Assembly (NCBI GenBank): GCA_964371035.1 | Contig: CAYJLG010000001.1 | Span: forward strand, 124,001-188,000 | Length of the DNA: 64,000 nucleotides | DNA from: UBA1535 sp964371035 | GTDB taxonomy: Bacteria > Bacillota > Clostridia > Tissierellales > Sedimentibacteraceae | Direction: 5' to 3' | In this document: positions 36,162 through 45,102 of the stretch, piece after piece | Numbering within the stretch: position 1 is the stretch's first letter | Layout: every line of letters begins with the position of its first letter | The notes under the pieces: generated by a model | The model's database searches: none | What the model was told of the DNA's origin: nothing | The model's input: only the letters and a program-made list of their open reading frames with translations | Program-made: the position numbers and the translations under genes

Positions 36162-36999
36162 CTCTTATCATATAATATACTATATCCCCAATATTTGGCT
36201 CTTCAACATTGAATCCATATGGCAATTTGCTGTATTTTTTCTGTTTGATCAGAGCCTTTGTATTGTACTCAGTTTTTTCCAAAAAAATTATCTGTTCTCT
36301 GTCAAGATTATTAAACATATATTCTTCGCCCTCTAAGATTTTATACTGCTCCAACATATCTAATATGGGCATACAAAACTTCTGAATTCCCCTATCTAAA
36401 AACAATATTGAATCCGCAAGCAAGTCTAAAGTTTCTGTGATATGAGTCGAAATGATAACACTTTTCTCTCCATCCTCCACCAAATCCGATAAAATAGAGT
36501 TAAATTCGTTAGCAAACTCAGGGTCGAGATTTGCAGTCGGTTCGTCAAAAATAAACAATTTAGCATCATGTGACAATGAAAATGCAAGCTGAAACTTTAA
36601 AATATTGCCTTTAGATAGTTTCTTTAGTTTCATACCTTTATCTATTCCGTATTCAAATATGTACTTCAAAAACAGTTCGTGATCATATTTGCTATAAAAT
36701 TTCCCTACTATATTTGCATTTTCTTCAACAGTAAAACCCGGCTGAAAAAAGTTTTCATCAAAAACAAAGCCAACTAAATCTTTTGCACCTCTTTCATCTT
36801 CATTTACATTGAACCCGCCTATGTGCACCTCTCCCGAAGTCTGAGCGCTATATACATTCAATATGGATTTTAATAAAGTAGATTTCCCCGAAGCATTAGC
36901 ACCGACAACTCCCATCACTTCTCCTTTAGGTAGGTGAAAATTAACATCTTTAAGCTTAAAATCAACAAATCCGACATTTAAATTTTTTACAGTTAACAT
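36142..36999 (-). CDS. ABC transporter ATPase (first gene of the operon)
   Basis: A 285-residue ATPase with Walker A GANASGKSTLL, degenerate signature KLSKGNILKFQLAFSL, Walker B LFIFDEPTANLD and STHITETLD; the last 80 residues are an extra region beyond a typical ATPase domain. The ATG at 36999 is used because GGAGG lies six bases before it; the longer frame runs through the promoter and operator. Confidence 0.86.
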   Translation of the reverse strand: MLTVKNLNVGFVDFKLKDVNFHLPKGEVMGVVGANASGKSTLLKSILNVYSAQTSGEVHIGGFNVNEDERGAKDLVGFVFDENFFQPGFTVEENANIVGKFYSKYDHELFLKYIFEYGIDKGMKLKKLSKGNILKFQLAFSLSHDAKLFIFDEPTANLDPEFANEFNSILSDLVEDGEKSVIISTHITETLDLLADSILFLDRGIQKFCMPILDMLEQYKILEGEEYMFNNLDREQIIFLEKTEYNTKALIKQKKYSKLPYGFNVEEPNIGDIVYYMIRGDFKNV

Positions 37000-37009
37000 A
37001 ATAACCTCC

Positions 37010-37067
37010 GTGCATATACTGTGCATGTCTATATATACAGTATATGCACAAAAAAACAATTTGTCAA
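37010..37067 (-). promoter_or_regulatory. Promoter and palindromic operator of the 33.8-37.0 kb operon
   Basis: Minus strand TTGACA (37067-37062), 17-bp spacer, TATACT (37044-37039). GTGCATATACTGT-N14-ACAGTATATGCAC (37010-37049) is a perfect 13-bp inverted repeat that covers -10 and the start site. The inner ACTGT/ACAGT core resembles the operator of the other two GntR loci here. Confidence 0.85.
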
Positions 37068-37091
37068 TAGGTTTTTACTTTTGACAAATTG
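37051..37091 (-). terminator. Terminator whose stem contains the -35 of the next promoter
   Basis: Minus strand CAATTTGTCAA (37091-37081), 13-base loop, TTGACAAATTG (37067-37057), then TTTTTT. It ends transcription from the remnant and methyltransferase side, and the second arm supplies the -35 TTGACA of the ABC operon. Confidence 0.72.
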
Positions 37092-37101
37092 TTTTAATTT
37101 G

Positions 37102-37257
37102 TTACTTGTACATATCATCTAAAGTTATAAGTTTAACCTCGCCACTTAGTTCTAAATCTTTTAATTTTTTTGTAAATCCACTCTTCGAAAAAATAAAATA
37201 ATGGCATTTTTCGCTTTTTCCAAACACATTTGAATGTTTTGCTTAACTCGGTCGTTT
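37102..37257 (-). pseudogene. C-terminal remnant of an AAA ATPase with DUF234-like tail
   Basis: The minus-strand frame ending at TAA 37104-37102 reads CLEKSEKCHYFIFSKSGFT and ends in VKLITLDDMYK. FSKSGFT followed by a short strand and Asp-Leu/Met-Tyr is the usual C-terminus of DUF234/archaeal-type ATPases. Only about 50 residues remain, joined directly to the end of the methyltransferase gene. The ATPase domain is absent, so it is a dead fragment. Confidence 0.6.
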
Positions 37258-37998
37258 TTAAACTTTTTTCAATACATAAAACACATAGCTATATTCATCA
37301 CTGAATTCATAATACAAGTCAATTTCTTGCTGTATCATACTTATTACAGTTGACGCTTCATCATTTGAATCATACTTGTTTTTCATCTTTTCAAGGCTAT
37401 TTTGAAGCGGTATATAGTAATTGTCCGTCCAAGCCTCTTTTGGTAAAACAAAATGACTTAACGCCTCATATCCTAAATCCTCTGCCTGTTTAACCTTATT
37501 TTTAATACTGTCTATTTGCGGATACGCTTCTTGCCAAAATGATTTCGGTTTTTGTGATGGTTCATCGACGATCCAACTAATTTCACTGCAAATCAGCATT
37601 CCATCTTCCTTTAGTAGTCTCTTCCAATCTAAAAGCCCGTTTGTAAATCCTGCTATATAGATTGCACCTTCTGCAAATATGCAGTCAAAACTTTTTTCTT
37701 CAAAAGTCATTTCAAACATTGACATGCAGATGCCCTTTACCCTATTTGACAATCCCAATTTTTCAGCATTTTCATTAAGTTTTAAAATATAATCTTCATT
37801 ATTATCAATCGCTATAATTTCAGCATTTTCAAGCTCATTTGCCAAGATAAATGTATGAGTCCCTACTCCACAACCTATATCAAGTATCTTCACATCCTTA
37901 TTTTTATCTAAACTAGAAATAGCCTCAATGGTAGACTCTGTCGAGCCTGGTCCCAATCTTTCCATGTTTTCAAATGCTTCAAAAAAATATTTTTCCAT
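37258..37998 (-). CDS. Class I SAM-dependent methyltransferase
   Basis: A 246-residue methyltransferase with the SAM loop LDIGCGVGTHTF near residue 36, the acidic AIDNNEDY after the second strand and FAEGAIYIAG near residue 108. Substrate unknown. GGAG precedes the ATG. It stands alone; the sequence after its stop is a foreign-looking ATPase remnant. Confidence 0.85.
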   Translation of the reverse strand: MEKYFFEAFENMERLGPGSTESTIEAISSLDKNKDVKILDIGCGVGTHTFILANELENAEIIAIDNNEDYILKLNENAEKLGLSNRVKGICMSMFEMTFEEKSFDCIFAEGAIYIAGFTNGLLDWKRLLKEDGMLICSEISWIVDEPSQKPKSFWQEAYPQIDSIKNKVKQAEDLGYEALSHFVLPKEAWTDNYYIPLQNSLEKMKNKYDSNDEASTVISMIQQEIDLYYEFSDEYSYVFYVLKKV

Positions 37999-38365
37999 TT
38001 TTATCTCCTATATTTCTTGTTAAGGTATCAAACTTTATTTGTCAACGATTTATAAAGTTTAAAATTCAAATTTAATTCGTATATTTAGTATTTTTGTAGA
38101 TTAGCTATTGTAATTTACACACCTTTGCCGCAAAAAACTATTTATCATATGTCTAAGCGTTCTTGATATAACAATTACCCCTAATATTTGCATATGATTC
38201 CTACATATATTATACTCTCATTTAATAATGATTTCAAGATATTCATAAGTTTTTCACATAAAAAAGACTAAACAAACGTTGAAGCTCAAGCGCCTATTTA
38301 GTCTTTTATTCTTTAATCATTTTGATATTACTGAAAGCCAAATTTTATTTTGCAGATACTTTCAA
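37999..38365. other. Intergenic region with a possible 30-codon ORF
   Basis: On the minus strand an ORF of 30 codons (38193-38101) follows TATAAT and a TAGGAA site; with no homology it is only a candidate. The right end holds the terminator of the repeat lipoprotein gene. Confidence 0.3.
38262..38307. terminator. Bidirectional terminator downstream of the repeat lipoprotein gene
   Basis: AAAAGACTAAA (38262-38272) pairs with TTTAGTCTTTT (38297-38307), with a 24-base loop. T tails exist on both strands. Confidence 0.7.
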
Positions 38366-40426
38366 CTATTCTTGTTCATGAAAAGTGTCTTCATATCCTA
38401 CAATTTCAATTTGCTTGTAATATTCGCTATATTCTCCAACGTATACTTCACCAGATGCACTATACATTTTTAATATCCATGTGCCAAGTATTTCATATGT
38501 ACCACTATCTGACGCATTAGGATATGACATGCTGTAATTTCCATTTTCATCAAATGTTATTTCTATATTATCCTCATAATTAAGAAAGATTTCATCTATA
38601 TACATTCTATCAAAACCTGCTCCACTTGCCATCTCTGCGTCAGTAGCTGTAGGTTCACCTATGTATGTAAAAACATAATCCTGATTATAACCGAAAATAT
38701 CAAATGTGTTTGCTACAGAAGAGTACTCACCAGTTACAATTTCTCCAGTAGTCTCATAAAACGTCACATCTCCATCTACAATTTCATATGTACCAAAATT
38801 ATCAAACCTAGATTCAACGTCATAATAATATGTACCATCTTCAAATAGTGATAACACAGGGCGTTCTTCTTCTGTTGTCCATTTACCAAAAACGCTTGCA
38901 GATTCAGATGTATTCATATCTCCTTCAGGAGTTAGCCAACTATTTATATTGTTTAAGTAAAACGAGTCACTATTGATACTATATTCTCCTTCATAGCTGC
39001 CTCTATCACCATCAAAATATATAACTTCGCCATTTATACTATATGTACCTTGTTCCATTATTTCATTCATATTGCTTGCTACAGAGTAAATCCCATCTGT
39101 GTACAACATATATCTAACTTCACCGTTTGACCACGTGCCTATAAGTTCGCCACCAGTTTCAGTATATAAGTTCTCTCCACCTACATTGCTCAAACTGCTA
39201 TCGTAAAATAACCACATACTGTGATAAACGCTATATATTGAATTGTCTGTGATATCAAAATTTGCAGCATATGTATTGCCGCCTTCTGATGCAAGTTCAA
39301 AATCAGGATTATCGAACGTGTAATAACCATTATGACGCATATCAGAATCTTCTAAAATAAAAGTACCATCTGCATAAAGGATAAGCATGATATCATCTAT
39401 AGTCCATACACCCTCGAAAATTCCGTTTTTCACCATATCATCAAACGATGATGGTGTGACATCTTCACCTTCTCCACTTGGAGGTATTAGTTTGTTTCCA
39501 TCTGTTGTGAAATATCCAAGATCATCTGCAAGAAAGGAATTATCTGATGAATCATAAGTTACATGACTAGTATCTCCATTATCAGCTGTAAAGTAAACTG
39601 TAACTCCATCAAAACTATATGTCCCTGTAGTTTCTCTGTCCATTACTGTTAAACGATATGTTCCGTCCTCATAAAACTCATAATATACTTCGCTGTCAAA
39701 GTACCATATTCCGTCGAGTACTTCTTCACCTTCTCCACTTGCCTGTATCAATTTATGACCATCCAGCGTGAAATATCCAAGATCATCGGCTAACAAAGAA
39801 TTTTCTGATGAATCATATGTTACATAACTGGTGTCTCCATTGTCAGCTGTAAAGTAAATGGTATCTCCATCAATCGTATATGTACCTGTAGTTTCTCTTT
39901 CCAACGCAACCAGCAAATAAGTTCCATCTTCATGTAAATCATAATACACCTGATTGTTATAGTAATATGTTTCCGAAAGGAATTTACTATCACTATCATC
40001 GTCATCATCATTGTTAGGATTATCAACATCGTTAGAATCATCATTGCTAGGGTTATCAACATCGTTAGAATCATCAGCAGTATTAGTATTAGATGATTCA
40101 TCTTCTGCATATTCAAAATCACTCGGAGAAAATCTACCTAATATGTTGTCAAATAGTAATGCACCTTCGTCATATTTACCATTAGATTCACTACCATCAC
40201 TATCAGTTAGAAATACCTCTTCAGCATCAACAGTATATGTACCTTTTGCTTCAGTAACCTGATTTACGAACAAATACGTACCGTCTTCATTAAAAATGTA
40301 ATGAGCAACGTCACCTTCGTCGCTCCATGCGCCTACAATATCAAACGTTCCGCCTGAACAAGCTACCAGTGTAAATATTGCTATACTAAGTATTAATAGG
40401 CAAAGTATGTTACTAATTCTTTTCAT
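38366..40426 (-). CDS. Seven-repeat surface lipoprotein
   Basis: A 686-residue lipoprotein (lipobox LVACS, Cys near residue 23) built from seven beta-rich units of about 80-95 residues. Each has a pattern like W...Y.F.EDGTY......GTY..DG..IYF and a second half ending near a Leu/Phe-rich strand. Units 2 and 3 are nearly identical (ADNGDTS.VTYDSS.NS.LADDLGYFT), a recent duplication. An Asp/Asn-rich linker lies between units 1 and 2. The repeats look like small lipocalin- or DUF-type barrels. Function unknown, perhaps adhesion or ligand binding at the surface. Confidence 0.8.
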   Translation of the reverse strand: MKRISNILCLLILSIAIFTLVACSGGTFDIVGAWSDEGDVAHYIFNEDGTYLFVNQVTEAKGTYTVDAEEVFLTDSDGSESNGKYDEGALLFDNILGRFSPSDFEYAEDESSNTNTADDSNDVDNPSNDDSNDVDNPNNDDDDDSDSKFLSETYYYNNQVYYDLHEDGTYLLVALERETTGTYTIDGDTIYFTADNGDTSYVTYDSSENSLLADDLGYFTLDGHKLIQASGEGEEVLDGIWYFDSEVYYEFYEDGTYRLTVMDRETTGTYSFDGVTVYFTADNGDTSHVTYDSSDNSFLADDLGYFTTDGNKLIPPSGEGEDVTPSSFDDMVKNGIFEGVWTIDDIMLILYADGTFILEDSDMRHNGYYTFDNPDFELASEGGNTYAANFDITDNSIYSVYHSMWLFYDSSLSNVGGENLYTETGGELIGTWSNGEVRYMLYTDGIYSVASNMNEIMEQGTYSINGEVIYFDGDRGSYEGEYSINSDSFYLNNINSWLTPEGDMNTSESASVFGKWTTEEERPVLSLFEDGTYYYDVESRFDNFGTYEIVDGDVTFYETTGEIVTGEYSSVANTFDIFGYNQDYVFTYIGEPTATDAEMASGAGFDRMYIDEIFLNYEDNIEITFDENGNYSMSYPNASDSGTYEILGTWILKMYSASGEVYVGEYSEYYKQIEIVGYEDTFHEQE
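40011..40076 (-). repeat. 33-bp tandem repeat, two units
   Basis: Two units (40011-40043 and 40044-40076) differ at two bases and encode the repeated SNDVDNP linker of the lipoprotein. Slippage here would change linker length by 11 residues and keep the frame. Confidence 0.85.
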
Positions 40427-40558
40427 ATGTACCTCCTAATTTTTATAATTTTTTTTAATTTTATTATGCACTTTTTTCATAACAATATTGAATAGTATAA
40501 CATTATGACAGAATAAATTCAAGATAATTATTAAATATTCATATTTCCTAAATAATTC

Positions 40559-40593
40559 TTGACGCAAAACTGTATCATTGTTATAATACAGTT
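40559..40593 (+). promoter_or_regulatory. Promoter with GntR/YtrA-type operator
   Basis: TTGACG (40559-40564), 17-bp spacer, TATAAT (40582-40587). AACTGTAT-N10-ATACAGTT (40568-40593) covers spacer and -10. It drives the GntR-ABC operon and is probably autoregulated. Confidence 0.9.
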
Positions 40594-40674
40594 AACGGTA
40601 TCATTAAAATATCACAGTAAAATTTGTCACTATGATTGCAATTTACTGAAAATTTCATGAGAGGAGCAGTGCGA

Positions 40675-41070
40675 ATGATAACATTTGAAAACTTTAAGAT
40701 AGAAGATGGCAGTCCGATTTATACGCAAATTATACGCCATATACAGAGCGGTATAGTTGCGGGAACTATAATTAATCAAGATGAAATGCCATCAAGACGT
40801 GTGCTGTCTGCTCTTTTAGGAGTAAATCCGAACACGATACAAAAAGCATACAAGCTTTTAGAAGAAGAACAGATAATAGAATCAAGAAGCGGTGCTAAAA
40901 GTTACATAACGATCGACGAAGAAAAAATATCAAAAATACGCTCTACCCTCGTACAAAACGATATACAGACACTGATTAATAATATGAAGCAGATGAGCAT
41001 TTCAAAAGATGATGCAATCAAGCTCATAGAAAATTCTTGGAGCACGGAGCAAAATAAGGAGGAAGATTAG
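40675..41070 (+). CDS. GntR-family regulator, YtrA type
   Basis: A 131-residue repressor with a winged helix (IYTQIIRHIQSGIV, then MPSRRVLSALLGVNPNTIQK, in two parts) and a short helical C-terminus. The ATG at 40675 is used because GAGGAG lies eight bases upstream; an in-frame TTG at 40636 has no such site. It is the first gene of an ABC operon and two bases ahead of the permease. Its likely operator is found here and again at 26.6 kb. Confidence 0.88.
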   Translation: MITFENFKIEDGSPIYTQIIRHIQSGIVAGTIINQDEMPSRRVLSALLGVNPNTIQKAYKLLEEEQIIESRSGAKSYITIDEEKISKIRSTLVQNDIQTLINNMKQMSISKDDAIKLIENSWSTEQNKEED

Positions 41071-41071
41071 A

Positions 41072-41839
41072 ATGAACAAATATTTATCATTATTTTCATT
41101 AATATCAAAAAACACATTTTTAAAAACTATAGCGGTAATACTTTTAGTGAGTATTTTACAAATGGGAATTTTTACATTCTTCATACAAAATGAAAGATAT
41201 GAAACTGAGGCTAACTCAAATGACACATACTATGCTCAAGACTCTTTATCATTTGACTCTGCACTTAAAAGGAGTTATACAGCCATACTTGGTGGAGTTG
41301 CTTTTTCACTTGTATGTGCAGTGCTTTTTATAGAAAATTTAAAACTTAGAAAAAGTACAGACAAAAATACATTAAAAAAATTCTCACTTCCACCACGCTC
41401 GGGGACTATGCTCTGGATTATACACAATATATTTATATTTTTTATACTCTGGGCTGCTCAAATTTTGACAATGATAGCGCTGTATTTGATTTACAGAAAT
41501 GTTTTCTCAATAACAATACCCGACAATCAGATTTTGTTTATTTCGTTTTATCATGTCGAATATCTGCATGGACTGTTGCCACTCGAAGAAATATCTATAT
41601 ACATAAGAAATGTATTTATGATTTTGGCGATGGCTATGGGATTAGCAAATGTTTCATATAAAATCAACATAGGCAAAAGGCCTATCGGTATTTTTATCGT
41701 CGCAGTACTCATAATTTTAAATTTTCAAGTCATAGTAGGTGATGCCCTCACAACTACTGGATTTATGATATTTGTCTCATTAGCAATCATAATACCGACG
41801 ATAATCGAACTATTAAAAGGTGAATATTATGGACAATAA
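41072..41839 (+). CDS. ABC-2-like permease, paralogue of 25752-26492
   Basis: A 255-residue membrane protein with six membrane segments. An AAGGAGG site lies inside the end of the GntR gene. Same topology and neighbour as the 25.7-kb paralogue. Probably forms the membrane part of an exporter with the ATPase at 42492-43238. Confidence 0.78.
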   Translation: MNKYLSLFSLISKNTFLKTIAVILLVSILQMGIFTFFIQNERYETEANSNDTYYAQDSLSFDSALKRSYTAILGGVAFSLVCAVLFIENLKLRKSTDKNTLKKFSLPPRSGTMLWIIHNIFIFFILWAAQILTMIALYLIYRNVFSITIPDNQILFISFYHVEYLHGLLPLEEISIYIRNVFMILAMAMGLANVSYKINIGKRPIGIFIVAVLIILNFQVIVGDALTTTGFMIFVSLAIIIPTIIELLKGEYYGQ

Positions 41840-42350
41840 ATTTAAACTATCCTCATACTTTCCTTTAGGATATGACTACAAATCTGAAATCGGATGGACT
41901 ATTGGCGGATATGTGATAAGCCTTTTGTACAGTTTTGGATTTTTAATAAAATTATCTACCTATGAAAATGAAACTAAATCTACGATGCTAGACAGAGGCA
42001 TGACGGCACAAGAAGCTGCACCTTTAAACACATTTGATTTAGAGCTTTATTTCGAGCAAATCTTGGGTGGAAGCTTGCAGCTCTACTATGTTTTTGCAAT
42101 CGGTTCATTAGGACTTATAATCTATCGCTACATGTTTCACCACATAGATAGCAAAAGCATCTACACTATGAAAAGATTGCCCGACAAAAATGATTTAAGA
42201 AAAAGATGTGTGAATGCATCTGTCATCTACTTCATCATATTTATAACAACGGCAATTATCCTAAAACATTTTTATTATATTCATTATGTATTGACTGTTA
42301 TCGATTTTTACGCTCCCAACCACTATTGGAGGATTTGGGGAGGCATATAA
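41829..42350 (+). CDS. Second membrane protein of the ABC operon
   Basis: A 173-residue protein with about four membrane segments (near 25-45, 88-108, 137-157 and the C-terminus). The ATG at 41829 overlaps the previous gene by 11 bases; AAAGGTGA precedes it. No family recognised. A 142-base noncoding gap with a small hairpin (AGTTCTT-GGAG-AAGAACT at 42438-42455) separates it from the ATPase gene; a shortened C-terminus is possible. Confidence 0.68.
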   Translation: MDNKFKLSSYFPLGYDYKSEIGWTIGGYVISLLYSFGFLIKLSTYENETKSTMLDRGMTAQEAAPLNTFDLELYFEQILGGSLQLYYVFAIGSLGLIIYRYMFHHIDSKSIYTMKRLPDKNDLRKRCVNASVIYFIIFITTAIILKHFYYIHYVLTVIDFYAPNHYWRIWGGI

Positions 42351-42491
42351 TATTATTAGCGATCTATAGTCGTCAGGAACTAAAAGTTACATTACTCATG
42401 AGGATGACTAAATCGCCCAACACTTAAACCGTGTCGCAGTTCTTGGAGAAGAACTATAACAACTACTACTTTATTAAACGGAGAAAATTTC

Positions 42492-43238
42492 ATGATAAAA
42501 ATAGAAAATTTAGAAAAAAAATATAGTGGCAAAAAAGCCTTAGAAGATGTGACTTTAACAATTCCGCAGGGAGAAATCATAGGTCTTTTTGGCGAAAACG
42601 GAGCTGGAAAAACTACCTTTATGAAATGCATATTGGGATTTGTGAATTATAAGGGCAACATAACGCTCTACGGCAACCCCATAGATACACGTAATATCGA
42701 AAAAATATCTTTTGCAACGAGCGAACATTCCTTTTTTCCAAACCTTACACCAAAAGATCATAAAGAATTTTATAAGATGCATTTTAGAAAATTCAGAGAT
42801 GCAAGATTTGAAAAATTGATGGAATTTTTCGAACTTCCAATGAAAAAACAACTAAAAAGTTTCTCTACAGGTCAAAAAAATCAGTTTGAAGTAATCATGG
42901 CACTTTCACAAGGTGCTGAGTTTATACTTATGGATGAACCCTTTGCCGGCAACGATATATTTAACAGAGAAGATTTTTATAAAGTTTTGTTAGGAATTTT
43001 AGAGCCTACAGAAACTGTCCTACTCTCTACTCACCTCATAGAAGAAGTAGAAAAATTTATCGGAAGAGCTATACTGATAAAAAAAGGCAACATAGTAGGC
43101 GATGTGTCTATGAGCGAATTAGAAGATCAAGGAAAAGATTTAGTCTCATATGTAAAAGAAGCATATCACTACAAATCGGACAGAGTCCTAAAAGCCATAT
43201 CCGACTTGACAGAAGAAAATGATCAAGAACTCAAATAA
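42492..43238 (+). CDS. ABC transporter ATPase
   Basis: A 248-residue ATPase with Walker A GENGAGKTTFM, degenerate signature SFSTGQKNQFEV, Walker B FILMDEPFAGND and STHLIEE. The FSTGQ signature and GntR context match exporters for antimicrobial peptides or cell-wall stress. It is the only ATPase near either permease paralogue carrying this operator and could serve both loci. Confidence 0.88.
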   Translation: MIKIENLEKKYSGKKALEDVTLTIPQGEIIGLFGENGAGKTTFMKCILGFVNYKGNITLYGNPIDTRNIEKISFATSEHSFFPNLTPKDHKEFYKMHFRKFRDARFEKLMEFFELPMKKQLKSFSTGQKNQFEVIMALSQGAEFILMDEPFAGNDIFNREDFYKVLLGILEPTETVLLSTHLIEEVEKFIGRAILIKKGNIVGDVSMSELEDQGKDLVSYVKEAYHYKSDRVLKAISDLTEENDQELK

Positions 43239-43286
43239 AACACGTTCACTCTACGTTTAGGCACATTTTTAAAAAAGGAGGCACAT

Positions 43287-44756
43287 ATGAAAAAGCATGC
43301 TTATATACTGATTATTACCGCTCTGTTTGCTGTGGTTTCAATCTTTGCACTCAATATATACATAGACGATCAAAGTGATGTCGTTTCGACAAATGTCAAT
43401 ACTGTTTTCGGAGACATAAAACATGCTGAAGGAATCAACATCAGAACAGATATAGTCTCTATATACAATCTTTACTGGGAAATTGTTCAAAATTTTGATG
43501 AAAATCTTTCGACTGAAGTTGATTTTGACATTAGGCCATATGTAGACCGCGGACCACTTTACTATCAAGCTATCAACTACGAAAGTTCTTCTTTAACTAA
43601 TTTTAATGATTTCAGCAGCGGTACGGGTTCGAGTTCCGGCATAGATCTTGAACAAGAAGACAGCCATTCTGGTACGCCTATGAAACATTTTATTGACATA
43701 GCCGAAAACACAAAAAATTCAGAAGAAAAAACAGAAATTGTGAATTTAGCAGATTATTACGAATATTTCCCTGTATTTCTATACTATCTATCTGTAAACG
43801 AAGAAGAAGATGTATATGATATAGGTTATGATTCAACCGATTTTACAGATTTTTTCAAGATCCCAATAGATGCGAGTCTACAGCTTGAATCGACTGTAAG
43901 AAAAGATCATACGGGCAAAGTTGTGTATATAGAAAACTCACCTAAAATAGATGAATCTTTAAACACTTTTAATCTGCATACAGCAAATGGAATCTCTACA
44001 GCAGATACTTACACTAAAGATCACCTATATGTATACATGAAATCAAAAGGCATGAGCGAATACGGGATTTTTTCAATACCTTTTAACAAATCAAACGGAT
44101 ATAGGATACATACTGATGAAAATGGCAACAGAATAGACTTGACAGCTCATTTTCCGGCTGAAGAAGGAGCATTTTTACTACATCAAACAGATGAAAACGC
44201 GGATGTGTTAGATCTAAAAGTCGATGAGAAAAACAATAATTTGATTGTGATTTATAAAACAGATGATATAGACTCACAAACATCAGATATATATTTAAAA
44301 ATAATAGACATAGATACTCGCGAAGTTTTGCAAGATTTTATCTTGCACACTATGCAGACTGCGCCTATTAATTCATACAGCAACTCATATATCAGCCTCA
44401 TAAAAAATTACGACGATTTTTACTATATACTGTTTAATGACGGCACATTCAAAGTCTTGACAGAAAAAGGCGGAGTTTATGAAATATCTCTATTCGGCGA
44501 CATGAATGAAGTTTATGATATAAATAATCAAACCGACTATACATTTATTCCGGTACCAAACACTGTAGATATCGACTATAAAGATGGTGAAATTGCAATA
44601 TTATCCTTCGAGCCTAAAGGTGAAGCTCTCAATTTAGCTTTGTTTGACACATCGGGACTCAAATATTTTGCAAACTTGGAAAACGGAGTCATACACAACT
44701 TAGACAAAGGAATATATGACGGTGGATATATGTATATAGATGTAGAATTTGATTAA
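43287..44756 (+). CDS. Membrane-anchored extracytoplasmic protein, paralogue of 24277-25755
   Basis: A 489-residue protein with an N-terminal membrane segment (about 5-25) and a large outside domain. It shares FGD..AEGI..RT near residue 42 and the C-terminal segments with the 24-kb paralogue. AAAAAGGAGG precedes the ATG. Last gene of the operon. It may be a sensor or chaperone for the exporter; function not known. Confidence 0.72.
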   Translation: MKKHAYILIITALFAVVSIFALNIYIDDQSDVVSTNVNTVFGDIKHAEGINIRTDIVSIYNLYWEIVQNFDENLSTEVDFDIRPYVDRGPLYYQAINYESSSLTNFNDFSSGTGSSSGIDLEQEDSHSGTPMKHFIDIAENTKNSEEKTEIVNLADYYEYFPVFLYYLSVNEEEDVYDIGYDSTDFTDFFKIPIDASLQLESTVRKDHTGKVVYIENSPKIDESLNTFNLHTANGISTADTYTKDHLYVYMKSKGMSEYGIFSIPFNKSNGYRIHTDENGNRIDLTAHFPAEEGAFLLHQTDENADVLDLKVDEKNNNLIVIYKTDDIDSQTSDIYLKIIDIDTREVLQDFILHTMQTAPINSYSNSYISLIKNYDDFYYILFNDGTFKVLTEKGGVYEISLFGDMNEVYDINNQTDYTFIPVPNTVDIDYKDGEIAILSFEPKGEALNLALFDTSGLKYFANLENGVIHNLDKGIYDGGYMYIDVEFD

Positions 44757-44784
44757 AAAGTTAGTGATTTTTTAGTCACTGTAA

Positions 44785-45038
44785 GTTGCTATTCACAGTT
44801 AACATATGTACCCCAAAGGAAAAAATAATAAACTATGTCGAGGGAAGTTGTAGGTACAGTTTTATTCGCAAAGTCATAACGCAGTATATTTTCAGGGCTA
44901 AGCCATAAGATAACTATAACGCTTATAAAACTTCACACAGCATTAATAAAGATTTACTTTTTGTATATTTTTATGGTATTATTACTTTTGTATTTATATA
45001 TTTTTTCCGTTAAAATTTCAATTAACCGGAATAGCAAT
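44785..45038 (+). repeat. MITE-like repeat, copy C (about 254 bp, older)
   Basis: Left end GTTGCTATTCACAGTT and the conserved core (TTTTATTCGCAAAGTCATAA) match copies A and B; the right end TTTTTTCCGTTAAAATTTCA and GAATAGCAA match copy E. No 8-bp target duplication remains, so it is probably an older insertion. It fills most of the gap between the ABC operon and the EamA gene. Confidence 0.8.
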
Positions 45039-45064
45039 TTTTTTACCAAGTGATAAAAATAGAA

Positions 45065-45093
45065 GAGGAGATAGTTTCGAAAATTACGAAACT
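45065..45093 (+). promoter_or_regulatory. Ribosome site separated from the EamA start by a hairpin
   Basis: GAGGAG (45065-45070) lies 32 bases before the ATG at 45103. AGTTTCG (45073-45079) pairs with CGAAACT (45087-45093); folded, the hairpin would bring the site about 11 bases from the ATG. No other in-frame start suits the site. Confidence 0.5.
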
Positions 45094-45102
45094 TTATATG
45101 AC

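Noticed and set aside
38101..38193. A real small gene of 30 codons
   Set aside because: It has a TATAAT and a weak ribosome site, yet no recognisable product or conserved context; kept only as a note in the intergenic entry.
42351..42491. A missing C-terminal part of the 41829-42350 membrane protein in another frame
   Set aside because: No frame in the gap gives a convincing membrane segment, so truncation is possible but not shown.
45010..45102. Remnant of a second DMT transporter before EamA
   Set aside because: One frame reads QLTGIAIFLP, like a DMT C-terminus, but the DNA matches the right end of repeat copy E, so the likeness is chance.
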